In this document: one piece after another, positions 43,688 to 50,776 of the stretch
How the letters are laid out: the number at the start of each line of letters is the position of its first letter
Numbering within the stretch: the stretch's first letter is position 1
Source: Xenophilus sp. L33
GTDB lineage: Bacteria > Pseudomonadota > Gammaproteobacteria > Burkholderiales > Burkholderiaceae_C
Direction: 5' to 3'
Length of the DNA stretch: 64,000 nt
Assembly: GCF_009765735.1 (NCBI RefSeq)
Contig: NZ_LMUW01000188.1
Span: 27,975 to 91,974, forward strand
Made by a program: the position numbers and the translations under genes
Notes under the pieces: generated by a model
The model's database searches: none
What the model saw: only the letters and a program-made list of their open reading frames with translations
Told to the model about the DNA's origin: nothing

Positions 43688-44620
43688 ATGGCCACCGCAT
43701 CACCGACGCCCGTCGACGACGACATCCGCCGCCGCGAATTCGGCGACTTCCTCCGGTCGCGGCGCGAGGCGCTGACCCCCGCGCAGGTCGGCCTGCCGGC
43801 CGGCTTCCGCCGCCGCACGCCCGGGCTCCGTCGCGAAGAAGTGGCGATGCTCGCCGGCGTCGGCGCCACCTGGTACACCTGGCTCGAACAGGGCCGCGAC
43901 GTGCAGGCGTCGACCGAGGTGCTGTCGGGCCTGGCGGATGCGCTCCGGCTCGACCCGGCGGAGCGCCGCCATCTCTTCGCGCTCAGCGACAAGCCCCTCC
44001 CGCGAATCGCGTCCGACGGACCGGAGCAGGTGCCGGCCGCGCTGCAGCGCATGCTCGACAGCCTGACCGGCCAGCCCGCCCAGGTGCTCGGGCGCCGCTG
44101 GGACATCCTGGCCTGGAACCGAGCGGCGCAGGTGCTGTTCTGCGACTACGCCCGCCTGCAGGGCGACGAGCGCAACGCGATGCACCTGGCCTTCGCCGAC
44201 CCGCGGCATCGCCGCATGCTGGTCGACTGGGACGCGCTGGCGCCGGTCTGGCTGGCGATGTTCCGCGCCGACAGCGCCCGCCACGCCGGCGATCCGGATT
44301 TCGAGCGGCTGATCGCGAAGCTGAAGGCCGCCAGCCCGGAATTCCGCGCCGGCTGGGCTCGCCACGAGGTGCTGCGGCAGCCGTCGAGCCAGAAGCGCAT
44401 CCGGCATCCGGTGGCCGGCCGCATGACCTTCGAGTTCTGCAACTTCGCGATGCTCGACCAGGGCGACCTGAAGCTGGTGGTCTACACGCCGCTGGTGGAA
44501 GACGGCAGCGCGGCGAGGCTGGAAGCGCTGCTTCGCAGGAAGCCCGCAGCGAAGGTCGGCGTCTTGGCTGTCAAGACAATGCGCAAGGAGGTGGCTGCGC
44601 TGCGCGCAGGGGCCGGCTGA
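43688..44620 (+). CDS. MmyB-type helix-turn-helix transcriptional regulator
   Basis: 310 residues. An XRE-type helix-turn-helix (about 15-85: GLRREEVAMLAGVGATWYTWLEQGRDV) is followed by a MmyB-like ligand-binding domain (about 105-300) with the characteristic WDILAWNRAAQVLF. In Gram-negative bacteria such regulators commonly repress a divergent short-chain dehydrogenase gene, exactly the layout here with the SDR at 42855-43571. MmyB-like domains are thought to bind fatty-acid-like ligands. The promoter contains a phased direct repeat. Length is typical (about 280-310). Confidence 0.9.
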   Translation: MATASPTPVDDDIRRREFGDFLRSRREALTPAQVGLPAGFRRRTPGLRREEVAMLAGVGATWYTWLEQGRDVQASTEVLSGLADALRLDPAERRHLFALSDKPLPRIASDGPEQVPAALQRMLDSLTGQPAQVLGRRWDILAWNRAAQVLFCDYARLQGDERNAMHLAFADPRHRRMLVDWDALAPVWLAMFRADSARHAGDPDFERLIAKLKAASPEFRAGWARHEVLRQPSSQKRIRHPVAGRMTFEFCNFAMLDQGDLKLVVYTPLVEDGSAARLEALLRRKPAAKVGVLAVKTMRKEVAALRAGAG

Positions 44621-44665
44621 AGCTGGCTGAAGGACATGACCGCTTCCACACCCGCCAGCGCGCGG

Positions 44666-45697
44666 TCAGCGCGCAGCCAGCGCCGCCATGGCGTCGATCA
44701 GGGCGGCATCGAAGCGCTCGGGCTCCTGGATCTGCGGTGCGTGGCCGAGGCCTTCGAATTCGATGAGCCGGCCCCGCGGGATCGTCGCGACCACCTGCTT
44801 GCCGAGCCGGTCGTAGTGGCCGATGCGGGCCTTCACCTCGGGCGGCGCGAGGTCGCTGCCGATGGCGGTGGTATCGGCGGTGCCGATCATGAGCACCGTC
44901 GGCATCTTCAGCAGCGGGAACTCGTAGACCACCGGCTGCGTCATGATCATGTCGTAGACCAAGGCCGAGTTCCACGCGACCAGCGCATGACCGGGGCCGC
45001 TGTTGAGGCCCGCGAGCATGGTCAACCAGCGCTCGTATTCCGGCTTCCAGTGGTTCACGTAGTACGTGCTGGTCTCGTATTGGCGCACGCTGTCGGCGGA
45101 CAGCTTCAGCTCCCGCGCATACCAGTCGTCGACGCTGCGGGCCGGAACGCCGAGCGCCTTCCAGTCCTCCAGGCCGATCGGGTTCACCAGGACCAATTGC
45201 TCCACCGACTGCGGGAACATCAGCGCAAAGCGGGTCGCGATCATCCCGCCGGTGGAATGCGCGACCAGCGTGGCGCGTTCGACGCCGAGCGACTGCAGCA
45301 GCGCCCGCGTGTTCGCCGCCAACTGCTGGAAGGAGTATTGGTAGTGCGCCGGCTTGGTCGAGGCGCAGAAGCCGACCTGGTCGGGCACCACCACGCGGTA
45401 GCCGGCCGCGGAGAGCGACGCGATCGTGTGCTCCCAGGTCGCGCCACAGAAATTCTTGCCATGCATCAGCACCGCGGTGCGGCCGTTCGGCGCGGCTTGC
45501 GGTGCCACGTCCATGTAGGCCATTTGCAGCGACTCGCCCTGCGAGCGGAAGTCGAAGTGCGCGATCGGATAGGGATAGTCGAAGCCCTGCAACTCGATGC
45601 CGTAGCCCGGCGCGATCGGTGCTTCGGGTGCCGCGAATGCGTGCGAAGAGGCGGCCAGAACGGCCGCGAGCGCGAGGGCTCGGAAGTGAATCGGCAT
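44666..45697 (-). CDS. Exported alpha/beta-fold hydrolase
   Basis: 343 residues from ATG 45697. The signal peptide MPIHFRALALAAVLAASSHAFA/A is clear, so it is periplasmic. The oxyanion segment LMHGKNFCGATW and nucleophile elbow VAHSTGGMIA (Ser) identify a serine hydrolase; the late GLGHAPQIQEPE supplies His and the region TADTTAIG an Asp. Closest in look to exported esterases or epoxide-hydrolase-like proteins found beside tannase-type genes in Burkholderiales. The neighbouring exported tannase-like protein (46358) may act on related plant esters. Substrate unknown. Confidence 0.88.
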   Translation of the reverse strand: MPIHFRALALAAVLAASSHAFAAPEAPIAPGYGIELQGFDYPYPIAHFDFRSQGESLQMAYMDVAPQAAPNGRTAVLMHGKNFCGATWEHTIASLSAAGYRVVVPDQVGFCASTKPAHYQYSFQQLAANTRALLQSLGVERATLVAHSTGGMIATRFALMFPQSVEQLVLVNPIGLEDWKALGVPARSVDDWYARELKLSADSVRQYETSTYYVNHWKPEYERWLTMLAGLNSGPGHALVAWNSALVYDMIMTQPVVYEFPLLKMPTVLMIGTADTTAIGSDLAPPEVKARIGHYDRLGKQVVATIPRGRLIEFEGLGHAPQIQEPERFDAALIDAMAALAAR

Positions 45698-45714
45698 GGA
45701 TGCATCTTGCACCC

Positions 45715-46305
45715 ATGGATGTGGACGTGCGCAGGACCATGAGCGCGCACCACCTGTTGCACTGGCACCTGCCGCTGGCCTTCGGCTGGATGGTGCTGCC
45801 CTTCTTCGCATGGCGGGTCGTGGTGCGGCTGCGGCGGCTGCTGCTGCGCCAGCGCTTCTCTCTGCTCGAGCAATACCTGCGCGTGGCCGGGCTGAGCGCG
45901 CTGGTGGTCTTCGTCGCCATCGTCGCCTTCGCCGAGCGCGCGGCGTTCTGGTCGCTGGTCGGCGGCCTGGCCGCCGGCGCGCTCTTCGGTGCGCTCGGGG
46001 TGCGCCTGACGCAGTTCGATCCGCATAGCGGCGTCACCTACTTCAAGCCCAACCGCTGGCTCGGCATGGCCTTCGCGCTGCTGCTGCTCGGGCGCATCGG
46101 CTGGCGGCTCTGGCTCGGGCCGGACGATCCGGACGCCAACTGGTCGCTCGACGGCTTCGTGCGCAATCCGTCGACCATGGTGCTGTTCGGCCTCTTCTCG
46201 GCCCATCTCTGGGTCTATGCGCTCGGCATCATTTACTGGACGCGGCGAGGACGGCTGCACGCGGGACGCCCGATGCCCGCGGCCGCGCAGCCGCCCGACG
46301 CCTGA
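45715..46305 (+). CDS. Membrane protein, probably DUF1453-like
   Basis: 196 residues from ATG 45715; an ATG eight codons later (45739) follows AGGA closely and is an alternative. About five transmembrane segments, e.g. PLAFGWMVLPFFAWRVVV, LSALVVFVAIVAF, WSLVGGLAAGALFGALGV, GMAFALLLLGRIGWRLWL and STMVLFGLFSAHLWVYALGIIYW. Charged R/L-rich loops (RLRRLLLRQRFSLLEQ) face the cytoplasm. I recognise no catalytic motif. Divergent from the exported hydrolase; 17 bp separate the two starts, which leaves little promoter space. Confidence 0.75.
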   Translation: MDVDVRRTMSAHHLLHWHLPLAFGWMVLPFFAWRVVVRLRRLLLRQRFSLLEQYLRVAGLSALVVFVAIVAFAERAAFWSLVGGLAAGALFGALGVRLTQFDPHSGVTYFKPNRWLGMAFALLLLGRIGWRLWLGPDDPDANWSLDGFVRNPSTMVLFGLFSAHLWVYALGIIYWTRRGRLHAGRPMPAAAQPPDA

Positions 46306-46357
46306 TCGCGCGCGGGTGCACACTCCGCCCTGGCCCGAAACTCCAGGAGACGCGATC

Positions 46358-48154
46358 GTGACTGGCATCCCATCGACAACGCGGCGCAGGCTCGCCCATC
46401 GGTTCGCAGCGCTGCTGGGCCTCGTCCTGGCGGGGTGCCTGTTCGCGACCCTTCCTGCGCGGGCGGCCGAGTTGCCGATCGTCGCGCCCGCGATGGAATG
46501 CGGCCAGTTGCTCGGTGTCGACTTCAACGACACCGAAGGCGCGCCCTTCCGGCTCGACACCGCGGCGGTCGTGCCCGCAGGCGCCGGCGTCGGCCAGGCC
46601 TATTGCCGGGTGACCGGCAACATCGCGGCCCAGGTGCACTTCGAGGTCCATCTGCCGGTCGCGGGCTGGACCCAGCGCTTCGCGATGTCCGGCTGCGGCG
46701 GCTACTGCGGCGCGGTCAGCGTGCCGGCGCAACTGGCCGAGGGCTTCGGCTGCATGCGCTTCGAGTCGGGCGAGATGGTGGTCGCATCGCACGACGCCGG
46801 CCACGTGCGCAAGACTTCGGCGGCGACGCCGAACACGCCCGGGCCCTTCGCCGACGGCCTCTGGGCGGCCGGCAATCCGGATGCGCTGGTCGACTTCGCC
46901 TACATGGGCGTGCACAAGGCGACGCTCGCGACCAAGGCACTCATCAACGCCTACTACGGCCGCGCGCCGAAGTTCAGCTACTACATCGGCTGCTCAGACG
47001 GCGGCCGGCAGGGCCTGCAGGAGGCGCAGCGCTTTCCGAAGGACTACAACGGCATCATCGGCGGCTCCAACACCAACGACGTCACCGAGACCAATACCTA
47101 CTACCACGGCTGGAACGTGCGCAAGAACGCGGCCGGCGTGGTGCCCGGCAGCCATCCGTCGCAATACCTGCCGATCCTCACCGCCGACAAGCTCCCGGCG
47201 CTGCACGCCGCGGTGCTGGCCGCCTGCGGCAACATGGGCGGCGGCCTGAAAGACATGATCCAGGACCCGCGCGCCTGTCAGTTCGACGCCCGCAGCCTGA
47301 TCTGCGCCGGCGCCGACGGACCCGACTGCCTCTCGCCCGCGCAAGCCGATGCGGTGAACGCCATCTGGCAGGGCCCGGTCGACGAGACCGGCGCGCACCT
47401 TACCGCCGGCGACATGCCCTATGGATCTGAAGCCGGCTGGGTCGGCTCGATGGTGACCGCGCCGGGCGTGCCGCTCAGTCTGCAGACTTCCGGCGACTAC
47501 CAGTTCTCGTGGGACTGGCCGCACTACATGGCGAGCTTCGGCGCACCGCTCGACATCGACGTGCGCACCCTGCAATTCACCCGCGCCGAATTCAACAAGC
47601 TCACCCGGCTGTCGCAGCTCTTCGCGGCCACCAACCCCGACCTGCGTCCCTTCGCGGCGGCCGGCGGCAAGCTGCTCCTGTGGCATGGCTGGACCGACAC
47701 CGGCTCGACGCCGAACCACACCCTCAACTACTACGACGCGGTGCGGCGCTCCATGGGCGAGGCCGAAGCCGCCAAGGTGATGGCGCTCTACATGATCCCC
47801 GGTGTCTATCACTGCAACGGCGGGCCGCAGGCGACCCGCGAAGACTTCCTCACGCAATTGATGGCCTGGGTCGAGGACGGCACGCCGCCGGGCCAGGTCG
47901 AGGTGCGCTACTACTCGGCCAACACGATCGCCTCGCCGGTCGCGCTCGACCGGCCGGTCTGGCCCTATCCGGCCATCGCGACCTATGCGGGCAGCGGCGA
48001 TCCGAAGCACGGCGGCAGCTTCGTCAAGACCGCACGGCCGCCGGCGCTCACCTTTCCCGACCGCTACGAGTGGGTCGGCCTGGCCAACTACGCGCCGGGC
48101 AAGCAGCTGTGGTGCCGCACGCAGGGCGCGGGCATGGATTGCGGGACGCGATAG
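46358..48154 (+). CDS. Tannase/feruloyl esterase family protein
   Basis: 598 residues from GTG 46358, with AGGAG eight bases upstream. The N-terminal signal peptide (RFAALLGLVLAGCLFATLPARA/AE) predicts export. The family's CS-D-HC motif is complete: C212-S213 in GCSDGGRQG, D447 in HGWTDTGSTP and H485-C486 in GVYHCNGGP, the two Cys forming the disulfide that brings Ser and His together. It hydrolyses plant-derived phenolic esters (gallates, ferulates, chlorogenate or MHET-like esters; exact substrate unknown). vanAB 5 kb away would handle the resulting methoxy-aromatic acid after side-chain removal, a plausible but indirect link. Confidence 0.92.
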   Translation: MTGIPSTTRRRLAHRFAALLGLVLAGCLFATLPARAAELPIVAPAMECGQLLGVDFNDTEGAPFRLDTAAVVPAGAGVGQAYCRVTGNIAAQVHFEVHLPVAGWTQRFAMSGCGGYCGAVSVPAQLAEGFGCMRFESGEMVVASHDAGHVRKTSAATPNTPGPFADGLWAAGNPDALVDFAYMGVHKATLATKALINAYYGRAPKFSYYIGCSDGGRQGLQEAQRFPKDYNGIIGGSNTNDVTETNTYYHGWNVRKNAAGVVPGSHPSQYLPILTADKLPALHAAVLAACGNMGGGLKDMIQDPRACQFDARSLICAGADGPDCLSPAQADAVNAIWQGPVDETGAHLTAGDMPYGSEAGWVGSMVTAPGVPLSLQTSGDYQFSWDWPHYMASFGAPLDIDVRTLQFTRAEFNKLTRLSQLFAATNPDLRPFAAAGGKLLLWHGWTDTGSTPNHTLNYYDAVRRSMGEAEAAKVMALYMIPGVYHCNGGPQATREDFLTQLMAWVEDGTPPGQVEVRYYSANTIASPVALDRPVWPYPAIATYAGSGDPKHGGSFVKTARPPALTFPDRYEWVGLANYAPGKQLWCRTQGAGMDCGTR

Positions 48155-48175
48155 CGCAGGTGATGGCGCAGGCGA

Positions 48176-49084
48176 TCACGGATAGCTGATGAGCAGCGTC
48201 TCGAGCAGCGGCGAAGGGTTGCGCGGCGACGGATCGGCCGACGCGACGTACCGGGCGGCCAAGGCAAGGCTGTACGCGCCTGCCCCACTTGCCACGACGT
48301 GAAGCGTTCCGGCGTAGGTGTCGCCGACCTTCAGGGGCGTTGCGTCGTTGAACAGCTGAACGCCGCTGTCGGCTTGCGGGCCCTGGTCGAGGATGGCGAT
48401 GGACAGGTTGCGGAGGTTCCCGCCCCAGGTCCCGGCGCAGAGAAGGCGCACATCGACTTTCTCGCGGTCGCCCGTGCCGGACGCTCGCGCGATCGGCAGC
48501 ACGATCGACGGATTCAGCAGCGCGCATGCGGGACGGATCGGATAGACCACGATCTCGCCGCTGCCGATGACCGTGACATAGGGAAACGACCCGTTGTTCC
48601 GAACCTCGCCGGACACCGTCGCGGCCGAGCCGATGTCGCCCGTCTTGACCATTTCCAGCACCACCTGGGGCGCCGCTGCGGCGGGTGGACGGTAGGTCAG
48701 GCCGCCGGATTCATAGCCCCAGGGTTGGTAGGCCGCATCGACTCCTTGCCCCTTCAGCCGGAAGCGAACGCCGATGCCGGGAATGTTCGTCGGATAGGCG
48801 TCGTACGACTCGACTTCCCCGGACATCCTGGAAGTCGCGCCGAGCGACCGGGCCTCGATGCATTCGGACGGGCTGTCGAACGCCGACAACGGGGTGTCCG
48901 CGGTGTAGAGAGTCGCGCCCGGCGCAAAGGCCGACGACTCGAACTTGAATGGCGTGTAGCTCTTGAAGACGAATCTCACCGCGCTGTCCGCGAGCAATCG
49001 CACCGGGCAATTGGCTTGCGCCGACGCGGGCAGCAGTGCTGCGAGACTGAGCATCAAGGCGAGCAACGGCGCGATTTTCTTCAT
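48176..49084 (-). CDS. Fimbrial adhesin-like protein, divergent from the fimbrial operon
   Basis: 302 residues. Signal peptide MKKIAPLLALMLSLAALLPASAQA/N. N-terminal receptor-binding-like region (about 25-160) with Cys pair (NCPVRLL ... SECIEARS) and a C-terminal pilin-like region (about 170-302) with PACALLNPSIVLPI and a final strand ending ALAARYVAS...LLETLLISYP, where the near-terminal Tyr is the donor-strand signature. It is likely an alternative tip or minor subunit for the usher 1.7 kb away. It is on the opposite strand from the fimbrial genes, an unusual arrangement. The shared 293-bp intergenic region would drive both directions. Confidence 0.75.
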   Translation of the reverse strand: MKKIAPLLALMLSLAALLPASAQANCPVRLLADSAVRFVFKSYTPFKFESSAFAPGATLYTADTPLSAFDSPSECIEARSLGATSRMSGEVESYDAYPTNIPGIGVRFRLKGQGVDAAYQPWGYESGGLTYRPPAAAAPQVVLEMVKTGDIGSAATVSGEVRNNGSFPYVTVIGSGEIVVYPIRPACALLNPSIVLPIARASGTGDREKVDVRLLCAGTWGGNLRNLSIAILDQGPQADSGVQLFNDATPLKVGDTYAGTLHVVASGAGAYSLALAARYVASADPSPRNPSPLLETLLISYP

Positions 49085-49102
49085 TGGACGACTTTTATCA
49101 CG

Positions 49103-49118
49103 CTGGCAGCGCTGCCAG
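49103..49118. repeat. Perfect 16-bp palindrome in the fimbrial control region
   Basis: CTGGCAGCGCTGCCAG reads identically on both strands with no spacer. It lies 19-34 bp upstream of the adhesin-like gene start, where a repressor or an mRNA leader structure could act. Confidence 0.6.
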
Positions 49119-49120
49119 CC

Positions 49121-49139
49121 TCTGCCGCTTCGCGGCAGA
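49121..49139. repeat. Perfect 8-bp stem-loop beside the palindrome
   Basis: TCTGCCGC at 49121-49128, loop TTC, GCGGCAGA at 49132-49139. Only 2 bp separate it from the palindrome at 49103-49118. In the transcript of the minus-strand adhesin gene both would form consecutive hairpins just before the start codon. There is no T-run on either side, so a terminator is unlikely. Confidence 0.55.
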
Positions 49140-49193
49140 CGCCAGGAACCGGCGGGTAATTTTCACGGTTTTATCGATATCTAATGGAAAACC

Positions 49194-49235
49194 GATTCGA
49201 ATTCATGGATTCGCGTATCCATCGATTCGTGAATT
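49194..49235. promoter_or_regulatory. Nested inverted repeat with three GATTCG words
   Basis: AATTCA (49200-49205) pairs with TGAATT (49230-49235), and ATGGAT (49205-49210) with ATCCAT (49217-49222). GATTCG occurs at 49194, 49208 and 49224, spaced 14 and 16 bp. The density of symmetry in 42 bp suggests a regulator-binding array in the middle of the divergent fimbrial control region. Confidence 0.45.
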
Positions 49236-49377
49236 AACTCACGGTGCAATTCGGCCGGTTTGAGACTATTCGCGTATTTCAATCGGAGCCCGGCTGGTCA
49301 AATATGGGTTCGGTCGGTGAACAAATTGACTGTTCAAAAATCGACTGCCAATTCAACCAACCAGCGAGCAATTCCAA

Positions 49378-49911
49378 ATGAAGCACAATTTCCTCTCCGC
49401 CCTCGTCCTCGCCGCCATCGCCATGACCGCCCAGGTCGCCTCGGCCGCCGACGGCACCATCACCTTCACCGGCGCCATCACCGGCACGACCTGCACCATC
49501 AACGGCGGCGGCAACGGCGGCAACTTCGCCGTCACCATGCCGCAGGTCTCCGCCAGCTCGATGAGCGCCGTCAACGCCACGGCGGGCCGCACGCCCTTCA
49601 ACATCGCGCTCACGGGCTGTTCGACGCAAACCGGTTCGGTGCACGCCTATTTCGAACCCGGTGCCTCGGTCGACACCACGACCGGCAACCTCAAGAACAC
49701 CGGCGCAGCCACCGGCGTGCAGGTCCGCCTGCTGAACGGCGACGCGACCAAGATCAATGCCGGCAGCGCAGACGCATCGCAGAACTCCAAGGCCGCCACG
49801 CTCGTCGCCGGTGCAGCCACCCTGCCGTACTTCGCGGAATACGTTCGCACCGGCGCCATCGGTGCAGGTGCCGTCAATTCGAGCGTCATGTATTCGATCG
49901 TTTACCAGTAA
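49378..49911 (+). CDS. Major fimbrial subunit (type 1-like pilin)
   Basis: 177 residues. Signal peptide MKHNFLSALVLAAIAMTAQVASA/A. The mature pilin has the conserved Cys pair (TTCTINGG ... IALTGCSTQ), Gly/Ala-rich strands and ends VNSSVMYSIVYQ with the penultimate Tyr needed for chaperone recognition. The N-terminal donor strand is GTITFTGAIT. It polymerises outside the cell through the usher encoded downstream. First of four genes on the plus strand. The ribosome binding site is weak. A stem-loop follows the stop codon, which may raise pilin message stability relative to the assembly genes. Confidence 0.92.
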   Translation: MKHNFLSALVLAAIAMTAQVASAADGTITFTGAITGTTCTINGGGNGGNFAVTMPQVSASSMSAVNATAGRTPFNIALTGCSTQTGSVHAYFEPGASVDTTTGNLKNTGAATGVQVRLLNGDATKINAGSADASQNSKAATLVAGAATLPYFAEYVRTGAIGAGAVNSSVMYSIVYQ

Positions 49912-49921
49912 CATCACGACG

Positions 49922-49945
49922 CGGCGGCCTCGAGGCAATCCGCCG
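49922..49945 (+). other. Stem-loop between pilin and chaperone genes
   Basis: CGGCGG (49922-49927) pairs with CCGCCG (49940-49945); the 12-nt loop contains the self-complementary CCTCGAGG. It lies in the 67-bp gap after the pilin stop. No T-run follows, so I read it as an RNA processing/stability or partial attenuation structure rather than a full terminator, as known between pilin and downstream genes of other fimbrial operons. Confidence 0.5.
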
Positions 49946-49978
49946 GTTCGAATCCAATCTACGCCTCGCGCACCTTTC

Positions 49979-50755
49979 ATGAAGCAAATCATCAGGACTT
50001 GTCTCGCTCTCGGTGTATTTGCTCTTGGAGTCGTCGGTGTGGTCGAAGCGCAGGCTTCGGTCGTCATCGCCAGCACGCGGGTCATCTACAACGCCAAGGA
50101 ACGCGAGACCACGGTCAAGCTCAGCAACAACGGCGCAACGCCTGCGTTGACGCAGACCTGGATCGACAAGGGCGACCCGCGCGCCACGCCCGCGACCATC
50201 GACGTCCCGTTCACCGTGACACCGCCGGTCGCGCGCATCGATCCCGGCAAGGCCCAGACGCTGCGCATCCTCTACACGGGCGAGCCGATGCCGCAAGACA
50301 GGGAATCGGTCTTCTGGCTCAACGTGCTTGAAGTCCCGCCCAAGCCGACGGCCGAGGAAAGCGCGACCAACAAGATCCAGATGGCCTTCCGCTCGCGCAT
50401 CAAGCTCTTCTTCAGGCCCGCCGGTCTCAAGGGAAGCGCCGACGAAGCGCCTGCGCAGATCGCCTGGCGGCTGGTCCAGGAGGGCCATCAGGCGGCGCTC
50501 GAAGGGCGCAATCCCGGTCTCTTCCACGTGAGCTTCACCGAATTGCAGCTCACCGGAGACGGCAAGACCGCGCAGAACGCCGAGGGCGGCATGATCGCGC
50601 CCGGCGAGACCAAGTCCTTTCCATTGGCCGGCGACGTGCCCCAGGGCGCCTCGGCCACGGTGAAGTACCAGTACATCAATGACTATGGCGGTGCGGTCGC
50701 GGGCCAGTCGGCGTTGTCCGCCACGGCCGGCGCCACCAGCGCGCCGTCCAGATAA
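49979..50755 (+). CDS. Periplasmic fimbrial chaperone (PapD/FimC family)
   Basis: 258 residues. Signal peptide MKQIIRTCLALGVFALGVVGVVEAQA. Two Ig-like domains: N-terminal with SVVIASTRVIYNAKERETTVKL (containing the conserved Arg) and FWLNVLEVPP, the latter the family signature near residue 110; C-terminal with IKLFFRPAGL (conserved Lys) and a beta-rich end. It caps pilin subunits by donor-strand complementation and delivers them to the usher. It is slightly longer than FimC because of an Ala/Ser/Gly C-terminal tail. No clear Shine-Dalgarno sequence before the ATG at 49979. Confidence 0.93.
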   Translation: MKQIIRTCLALGVFALGVVGVVEAQASVVIASTRVIYNAKERETTVKLSNNGATPALTQTWIDKGDPRATPATIDVPFTVTPPVARIDPGKAQTLRILYTGEPMPQDRESVFWLNVLEVPPKPTAEESATNKIQMAFRSRIKLFFRPAGLKGSADEAPAQIAWRLVQEGHQAALEGRNPGLFHVSFTELQLTGDGKTAQNAEGGMIAPGETKSFPLAGDVPQGASATVKYQYINDYGGAVAGQSALSATAGATSAPSR

Positions 50756-50776
50756 GCGCTTCGGACTCGAAGCCTC

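Larger units (their letters stand above)
49085..49377. promoter_or_regulatory. AT-rich divergent control region of the fimbrial locus
   Basis: This 293-bp stretch has no gene. It is markedly richer in A+T than the flanks and holds three dyad elements described separately. TTGACT at 49325-49330 could be a -35 element for the pilin gene, but no good -10 was identified, so I do not call a promoter position. The region must carry promoters for both the adhesin-like gene (minus) and the pilin operon (plus). Confidence 0.55.

Noticed and set aside
49121..49139. Terminator at the fimbrial hairpin
   Set aside because: No T-run on either side, and it lies just upstream of a start codon.
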